From Acetobacteraceae bacterium (lineage in GTDB: Bacteria; Pseudomonadota; Alphaproteobacteria; Acetobacterales; Acetobacteraceae), in assembly GCA_031291795.1 (NCBI GenBank), contig JARLIJ010000053.1, forward strand, positions 1-39,338: a stretch of DNA of 39,338 nt, read 5' to 3'. Positions 25,282 through 32,333 of this stretch are shown here, piece by piece. The first letter of the stretch is position 1. The number at the start of each line of letters is the position of its first letter. The position numbers and the translations under genes were made by a program. The notes beneath the pieces were generated by a model. It saw only the letters and a list, made by a program, of their open reading frames with translations, searched no databases and had not been told where the DNA came from.

Positions 25282-25772
25282 GTGTTGTCGCCCACGATGG
25301 CAAACACCGCGGCCTGACGCGGTCGGGCGGCGGAAGCGAGCCGCTGGACTGCGGCGGCATGGTCGGAATCGCGGGGATACGACGATCCTGCTGCCGTCAT
25401 CGGTTTGCTGTCGCGTGTGGCCTGCTCGGGTCCGGGCGCGGCCACACCGACGGCCGTACCGCCGAACCCGTGCAGCAAGGCGGACACCAGGCGGACCTGG
25501 GCCTCGTCGGCCAAACGATAGATGACGGACTTGGATTCCCGCCGTGTTGCCACGAGGCCTGCTTCACGCAACTCACCCAGTTGCTGCGAGAGATTGGGCT
25601 GGCGCAGGCCGAGCCGCGCTTCGATCTGGGCCACCGAACACTCGCCCTGCAGCAGGTGCAGGACGATCCGCAGGCGGGAGGGATTTGCCAGGACACGCAG
25701 CGTCGCCGCGGCCGCGACGGTGTCGATCGGGTCGGCGCCGGCGGGGCGGGGATCGGTCGGGTCGGCGGTCAT
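25278..25772 (-). CDS. ArsR-family repressor, BigR/SqrR-like
   Basis: The winged helix-turn-helix spans about residues 18-100, with LANPSRLRIVLHLLQGECSVAQIEARLGLRQPNLSQQLGELREAGLV. The C-terminal 60 residues are a low-complexity extension. It resembles the sulfane-sulfur sensors BigR/SqrR and lies beside the same target genes. By my alignment from memory, the two sensing cysteines of BigR fall on Leu and Gly here. The only Cys in the DNA-binding domain is Cys45, after GE. It overlaps both the peroxiredoxin and the YeeE gene by 4 bp. Confidence 0.85.
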   Translation of the reverse strand: MTADPTDPRPAGADPIDTVAAAATLRVLANPSRLRIVLHLLQGECSVAQIEARLGLRQPNLSQQLGELREAGLVATRRESKSVIYRLADEAQVRLVSALLHGFGGTAVGVAAPGPEQATRDSKPMTAAGSSYPRDSDHAAAVQRLASAARPRQAAVFAIVGDNT

Positions 25773-26518
25773 CGGGGTGCCGTCCCGGTCGGATCGGCCG
25801 GCAGCTCGATCGTGCGGTAGTACCAGTCTTCGGCGGGTGCGCCTGGGCCGGAGCCGGCCTGCAGCGACGGCGGCAGCAGCACGGCCTGGCCAGGGCGCCA
25901 GCCTTCCGGCGTGGAGACGTCGTGCCGGTCCGTCACCTGCAGTGCGGCGACCAGGCGCAGCAACTCCTCGACATTGCGGCCCACGGTCATCGGGTACCAG
26001 GTGATGGCGCGGATCACCCCCTCGGGATCGATGACGAAGACGGCGCGCACGGTGGCGGCATCCGGTGCCCTGGGATGGATCATCCCGTAGGCGCGGGCGA
26101 TCGCCATCGAGGGATCCTCGATGATCGGGAACGGGATCTCGACGCCGAAATGGTTGCGGATGCTGCACACCCAGGCGAGGTGCGCGAACAGGCTGTCCAC
26201 CGACAACGCCAGCAGCGCGCAATTCAATGCTGCGAACCGGTCGGCGGCCCGCGCCATGCTGATGAACTCGCTGGTGCAGACCGGCGTGAAGTCCGCCGGA
26301 TGGGAGAAGAACAGCAGCCAGCGACCGCGATAGCCGGCCAGGCTGATCTCTCCATGGGTGCTGCGCGCGCGGAACTCGGGCGCCCGGTCATACAGCATCG
26401 GCGGGCATGGTGGCCGGACGTTGCGCTCCTGCCCCATGCGGCAATGCTCCGGCGGGGTGAAACCGGCCTCGGTCGCCTGGCTGGGGGGCGTTGCCGAACC
26501 GTTCGGGTTCTGCGGCAC
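25769..26518 (-). CDS. Peroxiredoxin (1-Cys/Prx6-like)
   Basis: The thioredoxin-fold peroxidase has the active-site segment HPADFTPVCTSEF with peroxidatic Cys81, and IIEDPSMAIARAYGM near 136-150. The C-terminal part, with WRPGQAVLLPP, is Prx6-like. The start is a GTG with AGGAG 8 nt upstream. There is an N-terminal extension of about 40 residues with two extra cysteines (26 and 38). It is the first gene of the operon with the ArsR repressor and YeeE halves, and may reduce peroxides or remove persulfides formed during sulfide oxidation. Confidence 0.92.
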   Translation of the reverse strand: MPQNPNGSATPPSQATEAGFTPPEHCRMGQERNVRPPCPPMLYDRAPEFRARSTHGEISLAGYRGRWLLFFSHPADFTPVCTSEFISMARAADRFAALNCALLALSVDSLFAHLAWVCSIRNHFGVEIPFPIIEDPSMAIARAYGMIHPRAPDAATVRAVFVIDPEGVIRAITWYPMTVGRNVEELLRLVAALQVTDRHDVSTPEGWRPGQAVLLPPSLQAGSGPGAPAEDWYYRTIELPADPTGTAPR

Positions 26519-26593
26519 GTCGGGTTCTCCTGCTGGATGCGCTCGTCACGTCTGCCCTTGACGGCGGCAGCTTCTCATCATTTATACGCTTTG

Positions 26594-26637
26594 GCATAAT
26601 ATGCAAGTATCACTTATCGAATATGACTAAGTATTCG
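26594..26637. promoter_or_regulatory. AT-rich dyads between the divergent sulfur operons (probable ArsR operator)
   Basis: The 173-bp divergent gap contains an AT-rich island unlike its surroundings. It has GCATA-A-TATGC (26594-26604), ACTTA/TAAGT arms (26613-26617 and 26628-26632), and CGAATA/TATTCG arms (26618-26623 and 26632-26637). ArsR-type repressors bind such AT-rich dyads over promoters, so this is the likely shared control point for the peroxiredoxin and dioxygenase operons. Confidence 0.5.
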
Positions 26638-26691
26638 GTGGCGCCAGGCAGTCGCCCGCGCCGGTCCAGCGTCAACCAGCGGAGTGGAGCC

Positions 26692-27555
26692 ATGACACCA
26701 ACCGTTCAGGCCTTTTTCGATCAGGTCACATTCACAGTCAGCTACGTCGTCGCCGACCCGGCGACCCGCCAGGCGGCGGTGATCGACACCGTGCTCGACT
26801 TCGACCCCGCGTCCGGCCGTACCGCCCGCGCCTCGGCCGACCAGGTCATCGCCTTCGTCCGCGAGGCCGGACTGACCGTCGCGTGGCTGCTCGAGACGCA
26901 TGTCCACGCCGACCACCTCTCCGCCGCCCCCTATGTCCGCCAGCAACTCGGCGGGCGGCTCGCGATCGGGGCGCACATCCGCACCGTGCAGGACACCTTC
27001 GGCAAGGCGTTCAACGCCGGGCCGGAATTCGCCCGCGACGGGTCGCAGTTCGACCACCTGTTCGATGACGGCGAGACCTTCAGCCTCGGCACGTTGCCGG
27101 CGCGCGCCCTGCACACGCCGGGCCATACGCCCGCCTGCATAACCTATGTCATCGGCGACACGGCCTTCGTCGGTGACACCCTGTTCATGCCCGATTACGG
27201 CACCGCGCGCTGCGACTTCCCCGGCGGCGACGCGCGGCAGCTCTATCGCTCGATCCAGCGCATCTTCGCGTTGCCGCCGGAGACACGGCTGTTCATGTGC
27301 CACGACTACAAGGCGCCGGGGCGCGACGAATACCGCTGGGAATCGACCGTCGCGGCGGAGCGCGCCGGCAATGCGCATGTGCGTGACGGCAGCACCGAGG
27401 ATGCCTTCGTCGCCATGCGCACCGCGCGTGACGCAACCCTGCCGCTACCGCGGCTGATCCTGCCCAGCGTGCAGGTCAACATGCGGGCGGGTACGCTGCC
27501 GCCAGCCGAAGACAATGGCGTGCACTACCTGAAACTCCCGGTCGACGTGTTCTGA
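26692..27555 (+). CDS. ETHE1/Blh-like persulfide dioxygenase (MBL fold)
   Basis: This metallo-beta-lactamase-fold protein (287 aa) has the iron-site motif THVHADH with His70, His72, Asp74 and His75, then GHTPAC and a later FVGDTLFMPDYGTARCDFPGG with the family Asp. ETHE1-type enzymes oxidise glutathione persulfide to sulfite using O2. The Blh-like C-terminal segment LILPSVQVNMRAGTLPP is present. The ATG is preceded by GGAG. In some bacteria Blh carries a phosphatase-like N-terminal domain; here that domain is on the next gene instead. Confidence 0.93.
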   Translation: MTPTVQAFFDQVTFTVSYVVADPATRQAAVIDTVLDFDPASGRTARASADQVIAFVREAGLTVAWLLETHVHADHLSAAPYVRQQLGGRLAIGAHIRTVQDTFGKAFNAGPEFARDGSQFDHLFDDGETFSLGTLPARALHTPGHTPACITYVIGDTAFVGDTLFMPDYGTARCDFPGGDARQLYRSIQRIFALPPETRLFMCHDYKAPGRDEYRWESTVAAERAGNAHVRDGSTEDAFVAMRTARDATLPLPRLILPSVQVNMRAGTLPPAEDNGVHYLKLPVDVF

Positions 27556-27569
27556 GCGGGCGACGCACC

Positions 27570-29315
27570 ATGGAAACGCTACGCCGCCTCACCCCCGCCT
27601 TGTCGGTCGCACCGCAACTCTCGGTGGCCGATCTTGGCGGCCTGTCCGCCCTGGGCTTCCACGCCGTCATCAACAACCGCCCGGACAACGAAGCCGACGG
27701 CCAGCCGCCGTCAGCCGTGCTGGAGGCGACTGCCCGGCGTCTGGGCCTCGGCTACCGCCACATCCCGGTGGTCTCCGGAACGGTCACCGACGCCGATGTC
27801 GCGGCGTTCGACCAGGCCCTGCGCGGGCTGCGTGGCCCGGTCCTGGCGTTTTGTCGGACCGGCACCCGCTCCTCCACGCTCTGGTCGCTGTCGCAGGCGC
27901 CGCATCTCGACCCCGAGGCGATCCTGCGCACCGCGGCCGAGGCCGGCTACGACCTGTCCGGCCTGCGCAGCCGGCTGGAGGCGCGGTGGACGGAAGTCCA
28001 ACCCGATGGTGCGGTCGGGGCCGACCTCCCGCCCACCTCCAGCTTCGATGTGGTGGTGGTGGGCGGCGGCGCGGCAGGCAGCTCTGCCGCGGCAAGCCTG
28101 TTGCGCCGCCGCACGCTCCGCATTGCCATCATCGAACCGCGCGACGTGCACTATTACCAGCCCGGCTGGACCCTGGTGGGCGGCGGCGTGTTCAGCCGCA
28201 GCCAGACCGCCCGGCCGATGCGCGGCACGCTGCCCCGCGGCGTGACCTGGCTGCACAGCGCCGTTGCCGCGTTCGAGCCCGAGCACAACGCCGTGGTGCT
28301 GGAGGACGGCAGCCGCATCGGCTACCGCGGCCTGGTGGTGGTACCCGGGCTGCAACTGCAGTGGAGCGCGATCCCGGGGCTGGAAGACGCGTTGGGGCGG
28401 GACGGCGTCACCTCCAACTACCGCTTCGACCTTGCCGCGTACACGTGGGAGCTGGTGCAGGGGATGCAGCGTGGCGTCGCGCTGTTCACCCAGCCGCCGA
28501 TGCCGATCAAATGCGCCGGCGCACCGCAGAAGGCGATGTATCTGTCATGCGACGCCTGGCGCCGGCGCGGCGTGCTGGGGGACGTCCAGGTGGCCTTCCA
28601 CTCCGCCGCCCCGGCGCTGTTCGGCGTCGCCGCCTATGTCCCGCCGCTGATGCGCTACGTGGAACGCTACGGCGCGCAACTGGCCCTGCAATCCACGCTG
28701 AAATCGGTCGACGGGCCCGGACGGACCGCCGTCTTCGAGACCCGCCAGCCCGGCGGCGACGTAGTGCAGGAAACCAAAAGCTTCGACATGCTGCATGTCG
28801 TCCCGCCGCAGGTGGCACCGGATTTCGTCCGGACCTCGCCGCTGGCCGATGCCGCCGGCTGGGTGGAGGTCAGCCCGGAGACGCTGCGCCATCCGCGCTA
28901 CGGCAATATCTTCTCCCTGGGCGATGTCTGCAGCGCGCCCAATGCCAAAACCGCGGCAGCGATCCGCAAGCAGGCGCCGGTGGTGGCGGAGAATGTCATC
29001 GCCGTGCTGGAAGGCCGCGAGCCACGCGCGATCTATGACGGCTACGGCTCCTGCCCGCTGACGGTGGAGCGTGGCCGCGTGGTGCTGGCGGAGTTCGGTT
29101 ACGGCGGCAAGCTGCTGCCCACCATCCCGTGGGATTCGACCAGGCCGCGCCGCAGCGCATGGCTCGTGAAGACCCGGCTGCTGCCATATCTCTACTTCGA
29201 CATGATGCTGCGCGGGCGAGAGTGGCTGGCGCGGCCGCAGATGCTGCCGGATGCACCGGCGCCGCATGCGGCCGTGGACGCGATGCCCGCAACCACCACC
29301 GATCGCAGGATCTGA
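27570..29315 (+). CDS. sqr: DUF442-type phosphatase-like domain fused to type II sulfide:quinone oxidoreductase
   Basis: The N-terminal domain (residues 1-140) is a TIGR01244/DUF442 protein-tyrosine-phosphatase-like unit with Cys95 in FCRTGTRS. From 158 on is an FAD flavoprotein, with the Rossmann motif DVVVVGGGAAGS at 160-171. The SQR part has both redox cysteines of the human-type (type II) enzyme: Cys315 in IKCAGAPQK and Cys454 in GDVCSAPNAKTAAA. SQR oxidises sulfide to persulfide and reduces membrane quinone. It starts 14 bp after the dioxygenase, so persulfide is made and consumed by one operon. The fused domain's role is unproven; rhodanese-like transfer is one idea. Confidence 0.93.
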   Translation: METLRRLTPALSVAPQLSVADLGGLSALGFHAVINNRPDNEADGQPPSAVLEATARRLGLGYRHIPVVSGTVTDADVAAFDQALRGLRGPVLAFCRTGTRSSTLWSLSQAPHLDPEAILRTAAEAGYDLSGLRSRLEARWTEVQPDGAVGADLPPTSSFDVVVVGGGAAGSSAAASLLRRRTLRIAIIEPRDVHYYQPGWTLVGGGVFSRSQTARPMRGTLPRGVTWLHSAVAAFEPEHNAVVLEDGSRIGYRGLVVVPGLQLQWSAIPGLEDALGRDGVTSNYRFDLAAYTWELVQGMQRGVALFTQPPMPIKCAGAPQKAMYLSCDAWRRRGVLGDVQVAFHSAAPALFGVAAYVPPLMRYVERYGAQLALQSTLKSVDGPGRTAVFETRQPGGDVVQETKSFDMLHVVPPQVAPDFVRTSPLADAAGWVEVSPETLRHPRYGNIFSLGDVCSAPNAKTAAAIRKQAPVVAENVIAVLEGREPRAIYDGYGSCPLTVERGRVVLAEFGYGGKLLPTIPWDSTRPRRSAWLVKTRLLPYLYFDMMLRGREWLARPQMLPDAPAPHAAVDAMPATTTDRRI

Positions 29316-29326
29316 GATGCCCGCGC

Positions 29327-29494
29327 GCCAGGGTCTGGGACGCTTCCTCCAGCCGCACGATGCTGCTGATCATGACCGTGGTGACGGCGCTGCTGTTGCC
29401 GATCGTGCTGATCTACACCACGTGGGTCTACCGGGTGCTCCGCGGGCCATTGACGGCGGCCGGCATCACCAGCGACCCGCACGCCTCATACTGA
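29327..29494 (+). pseudogene. cydB 3' fragment (cytochrome bd oxidase subunit II)
   Basis: In this frame the sequence reads ARVWDASSSRTMLLIMTV, TALLLPIVLIYTTWVYRVLRG, and a stop. This matches the last helix of CydB (VWDA, then a hydrophobic helix, YTAWVYRVFRGKV-like). It begins 12 bp after the SQR stop with no start or RBS of its own, and the upstream two thirds of cydB and all of cydA are absent. A 44-residue one-helix protein from an internal ATG at 29360 is the alternative reading. Confidence 0.65.
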
Positions 29495-29511
29495 ACGGAG
29501 GAGCCGAGGAT

Positions 29512-29619
29512 ATGTGGCATTTCAGCGGGGTGCTGGCTCTCGGCCAGGCCTGTGCCTTTGCTGCCCCGAATGCGATGTGGTTGGAGTTGTCGCATGGCGA
29601 TGAATTGCCGGACCGGTAG
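29512..29619 (+). CDS. cydX: CydX/YbgT-type small subunit of cytochrome bd oxidase
   Basis: This 35-aa single-helix protein begins MWHFSGVLALGQACAFA and continues with NAMWLE, matching the CydX pattern (MWYF, then LG.LLAC.F, NA.WLE). GGAG and GAGGA Shine-Dalgarno-like boxes precede the ATG. CydX stabilises haem d in CydAB. The neighbouring cydB is only a 3' fragment, so unless cydAB lies elsewhere this is a stranded relic. It is too short for routine gene calling. Confidence 0.75.
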   Translation: MWHFSGVLALGQACAFAAPNAMWLELSHGDELPDR

Positions 29620-29628
29620 CGGTATCGC

Positions 29629-29689
29629 GGAAGTCCGGCTGCGCCACCGGGCTCCCCGGCCAGGAACCCGGCGGCGTAACCGGACTTCC
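29629..29689. terminator. Long stem-loop after cydX
   Basis: GGAAGTCCGG (29629-29638) pairs with CCGGACTTCC (29680-29689). An inner imperfect stem pairs GCCACCGGG with CCCGGCGGC (one mismatch). No T-run follows. It could end transcription from the SQR operon or be a repeat element; a protein-binding or attenuating role is also possible. Confidence 0.4.
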
Positions 29690-29790
29690 TGCGAGCGATC
29701 GTGACAATCGATTGATGCAATCAGGCAGGCCGGTTGGTCGTCGATCGGCTGCCTCGCTAGATACTGGGCAACTTCATGAGGGCAATCAGC

Positions 29791-30585
29791 ATGACGATCC
29801 AGACCGGAAGGCGAACAACATTGCAGGCGTTCGGCGTGGCGTTGGCCGCCCAGGCAATCACCCTCGCCGGCGCTGGCTCCGTGGCCGAGGCCGCCGTCGC
29901 ATCGACTCTGACGCCGCCTGGCGCTGAGCAACTCAACGCGCTGATGGCGCGCCTTGCCAAGGCCCCCCGGCGCCGCGACTTCAAGACCACGCCGATGATC
30001 CTCACCAGTCCCGACCAATGGGATCACGCAGCGCTTTCGGAGGTGCTGGCCTACAGGCCTGTGCCGAAGCAGGTCTGGGACAATACCGACATCGCCGGTC
30101 CCTGGCTCAACCTGATGCGCAATGCGCTGAACGCCCAGATCTGGTCGTTTCGGCATCCGGACTTCCTCGCCGTCTCGGCCACCCACGGTTCGGCGCAGCT
30201 GGCACTGTACGACCAGGCGATGTGGGACAAGTACCAGCTCACCCGCCTGGCCGGCGACAGGTTCAAGACCAACACGCTGATCGAGGAACCCAAGGCAGGG
30301 GCTGCCGACCCGAAAAACGTCGAGGATCCGGCCGGCGCATTTTCCCCGGCGGACAACGCGATCCCGGCGCTGATGCGGCGCGGCGTGGTGTTCATGTCGT
30401 GCCACAACGCGATCTGGGAGCAGGCCGAGGCGCTGCTCAAGGCGGGCGTGAACCCGGACACGCTGTCGCATGAGGCGCTGGCTGCCGAACTGACCAACCA
30501 CCTGCTCCCAGGGGTCGTGCTCATCCCCGGCGCCGTCGGCACGCTGCCCGAGCTGCAGCAGGCCGGCTTCCATTACGCGAAGTGA
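29791..30585 (+). CDS. Tat-exported DsrE/F-like protein
   Basis: The start gives MTIQTGRRTTLQAFGVALAA, a twin-arginine signal (GRRTTLQ), cleaved after about AEA. The ATG at 29791 is preferred because GAGGG lies 9 nt upstream; 29776 is also open. The mature part ends in a DsrE/DsrF-like block: FMSCHNAIWEQ with Cys204, and GVVLIPGAVGTLPELQQAGFHYAK, close to the DsrE C-terminal pattern. DsrE-type cysteines carry sulfane sulfur, and Tat export puts this one in the periplasm. It opens the operon of binding protein, cytochromes and oxidase. Confidence 0.78.
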   Translation: MTIQTGRRTTLQAFGVALAAQAITLAGAGSVAEAAVASTLTPPGAEQLNALMARLAKAPRRRDFKTTPMILTSPDQWDHAALSEVLAYRPVPKQVWDNTDIAGPWLNLMRNALNAQIWSFRHPDFLAVSATHGSAQLALYDQAMWDKYQLTRLAGDRFKTNTLIEEPKAGAADPKNVEDPAGAFSPADNAIPALMRRGVVFMSCHNAIWEQAEALLKAGVNPDTLSHEALAAELTNHLLPGVVLIPGAVGTLPELQQAGFHYAK

Positions 30586-30596
30586 GGAGGTCGGCA

Positions 30597-31595
30597 ATGC
30601 GATCGTTGCTTCGGAGCATCATGCTGGGCGCCGCCTGCGCGCTGCTGGCGGCCCCCACGCTGGCACAAGACACCGGTTGGAACGGCAAGGCACAGGCGCC
30701 GCATTATCAGGAGGACGTCTTCCCGCCCTGGCAGCACGGCGCCAACAACGACGCCATCGACCGGGGTTTCGACTTCACGGTGCCGGAGGTCGACGTGCTG
30801 GCCGACTTCCACGGCGACCTGAGCCATCCCCGGCTGGTGCTTTATGTCGGCGGCAACTACTTCTTCGCGATGGCGCCGCTGGTGCAGGCGTTCGAGGTGG
30901 CCCACCCGCAGTATAAGGGGCGGGTCTACTGGGAGACGATCCCACCCGGCCTGCTGGTCAAGCAGATGCAGGCGGGCGGCACCATCACGGTCGGCAACAT
31001 GACCTGGACCGCCAGGCCCGACGCCTACTTCGCCGGCCTGGCGAAGGTGAAGGACCTCATCGGGCAGAACCTGCTGACCGGCCCTGCCGTGCCATACGTC
31101 ACCAATACGCTCGCCATCATGGTGCCGAAGGGCAACCCGGCCCATATCACCGGCCTGGCCGACCTGGGCCGGCCGGACCTTCGCCTGGCAATGCCGAACC
31201 CCGAATTCGAGGGCATCGTGCGCCAGATCCGGATGGCCCTGACCAAGGCGGGCGGCGAACCGCTGGCCCGCGCCGTCTACGACAGCAAGGTGAAGGACGG
31301 CAGCACCATCCTCACCCATATCCATCATCGGCAGACGCCGTTGTTCCTGATGCAGGGCGTGGTCGATGCAGGCATCACCTGGCAATCCGAGGCAATGTTC
31401 CAGGAACAGGCAGGGCATCCGATCGAGCACGTCGCCATCCCCGATGGCGACAATGCGACGGCGATCTATGCCGGCGCCGAAGTGAAGGGCGCGCCGCATC
31501 CGGTAGCGGCAAAGGCCTGGCTGGATTTCATCCGTTCGCCCGATGCCCTACAGATCTTCGAGCGGTACGGCTTCAAGCCATATGCCGGCGGATAA
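30597..31595 (+). CDS. Orphan periplasmic solute-binding protein
   Basis: This is a type II periplasmic binding protein (332 aa), ModA/Fe-thiamine-like. Its signal peptide MRSLLRSIMLGAACALLAAPTLAQ is cleaved near residue 24. The ligand-site region reads YVGGNYFFAMAPLVQAFE, and later GITWQSEAMFQEQ and AWLDFIRSPDALQIFERYGF. It has no permease or ATPase partner, and it sits 11 bp after the DsrE-like gene and 39 bp before a dihaem cytochrome. It may bind sulfur oxyanions such as thiosulfate for the enzymes alongside it, or an oxidase metal; both are inference. Confidence 0.85.
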   Translation: MRSLLRSIMLGAACALLAAPTLAQDTGWNGKAQAPHYQEDVFPPWQHGANNDAIDRGFDFTVPEVDVLADFHGDLSHPRLVLYVGGNYFFAMAPLVQAFEVAHPQYKGRVYWETIPPGLLVKQMQAGGTITVGNMTWTARPDAYFAGLAKVKDLIGQNLLTGPAVPYVTNTLAIMVPKGNPAHITGLADLGRPDLRLAMPNPEFEGIVRQIRMALTKAGGEPLARAVYDSKVKDGSTILTHIHHRQTPLFLMQGVVDAGITWQSEAMFQEQAGHPIEHVAIPDGDNATAIYAGAEVKGAPHPVAAKAWLDFIRSPDALQIFERYGFKPYAGG

Positions 31596-31634
31596 CAGAA
31601 GCAGGGCGACGATGCGCAACCGGACCGGCACGCC

Positions 31635-32333
31635 ATGAAACCGACGCGCCGGTGGGCCGCCCTCGCCGTGGCCGGTCTGGTCGCCGCCCTGGGATCGCCG
31701 GCCGTGGGGTCGCTGACCCTGGCGAGGGCGGACGACGCCACCGTCCGAACCGGCGAAGCGATCGTGGCGCATGGCGTGTCGCCCGAACGGCCGGGTTGTG
31801 CCGCCTGCCACATGCAGGACGGCGCCGGTCAGCCGGAGGTTGGCATCCCGCGGCTCGCCGGGCTGACCGGACCGTACATCGCGGCGCAACTCGAGGCCTT
31901 TGCGACGGGCGCGCGCCGCAATGCCGCCATGTCGCCCTATGCCGCAATGCTCACGCCGGCCCAGCGGCAGGCTGTGACGGATTACATTGCGCGCCTGCCG
32001 GTGCCGCCGCAGGCCGATCCGCTGCCGGTTCCCGCGCGGCAGCGCAACCACGGACGCACGCTGTTCCTGGACGGCGACTATCGCACCGGGCTGCTGGCCT
32101 GCGCGCAATGCCACGGCCAGACCGGCCTCGGCGTTGGTGCGTTCTCGCCGCGGCTTGCCGGCCAGTCGGCGGCCTATGTCGCCGAACAGTTGCGGGCGTG
32201 GCACGCGAACAGGCCACGCGATGCCCAGGATGCATTCATGCGGTCCGTGGCAGGTCGCCTCACGCCATCCGACATCGAGGACGTGGCGGCGTTCGTCGCT
32301 TCGCTTGGGGAGAAGGAATCCGGCACGCCATGA
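31635..32333 (+). CDS. Dihaem cytochrome c (c4-like)
   Basis: The exported dihaem protein (232 aa) has a signal peptide to about residue 32. It has two haem-attachment sites, CAACH (55-59) and CAQCH (156-160), in two similar lobes, as in cytochrome c4. Met-containing segments that may supply sixth ligands are RRNAAMSPYAAML near 95-105 and DAFMRSVAGRLT in lobe two. Its stop overlaps the TsdA ATG by 4 bp. It probably carries electrons from TsdA to the ba3 oxidase encoded next. Confidence 0.92.
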   Translation: MKPTRRWAALAVAGLVAALGSPAVGSLTLARADDATVRTGEAIVAHGVSPERPGCAACHMQDGAGQPEVGIPRLAGLTGPYIAAQLEAFATGARRNAAMSPYAAMLTPAQRQAVTDYIARLPVPPQADPLPVPARQRNHGRTLFLDGDYRTGLLACAQCHGQTGLGVGAFSPRLAGQSAAYVAEQLRAWHANRPRDAQDAFMRSVAGRLTPSDIEDVAAFVASLGEKESGTP

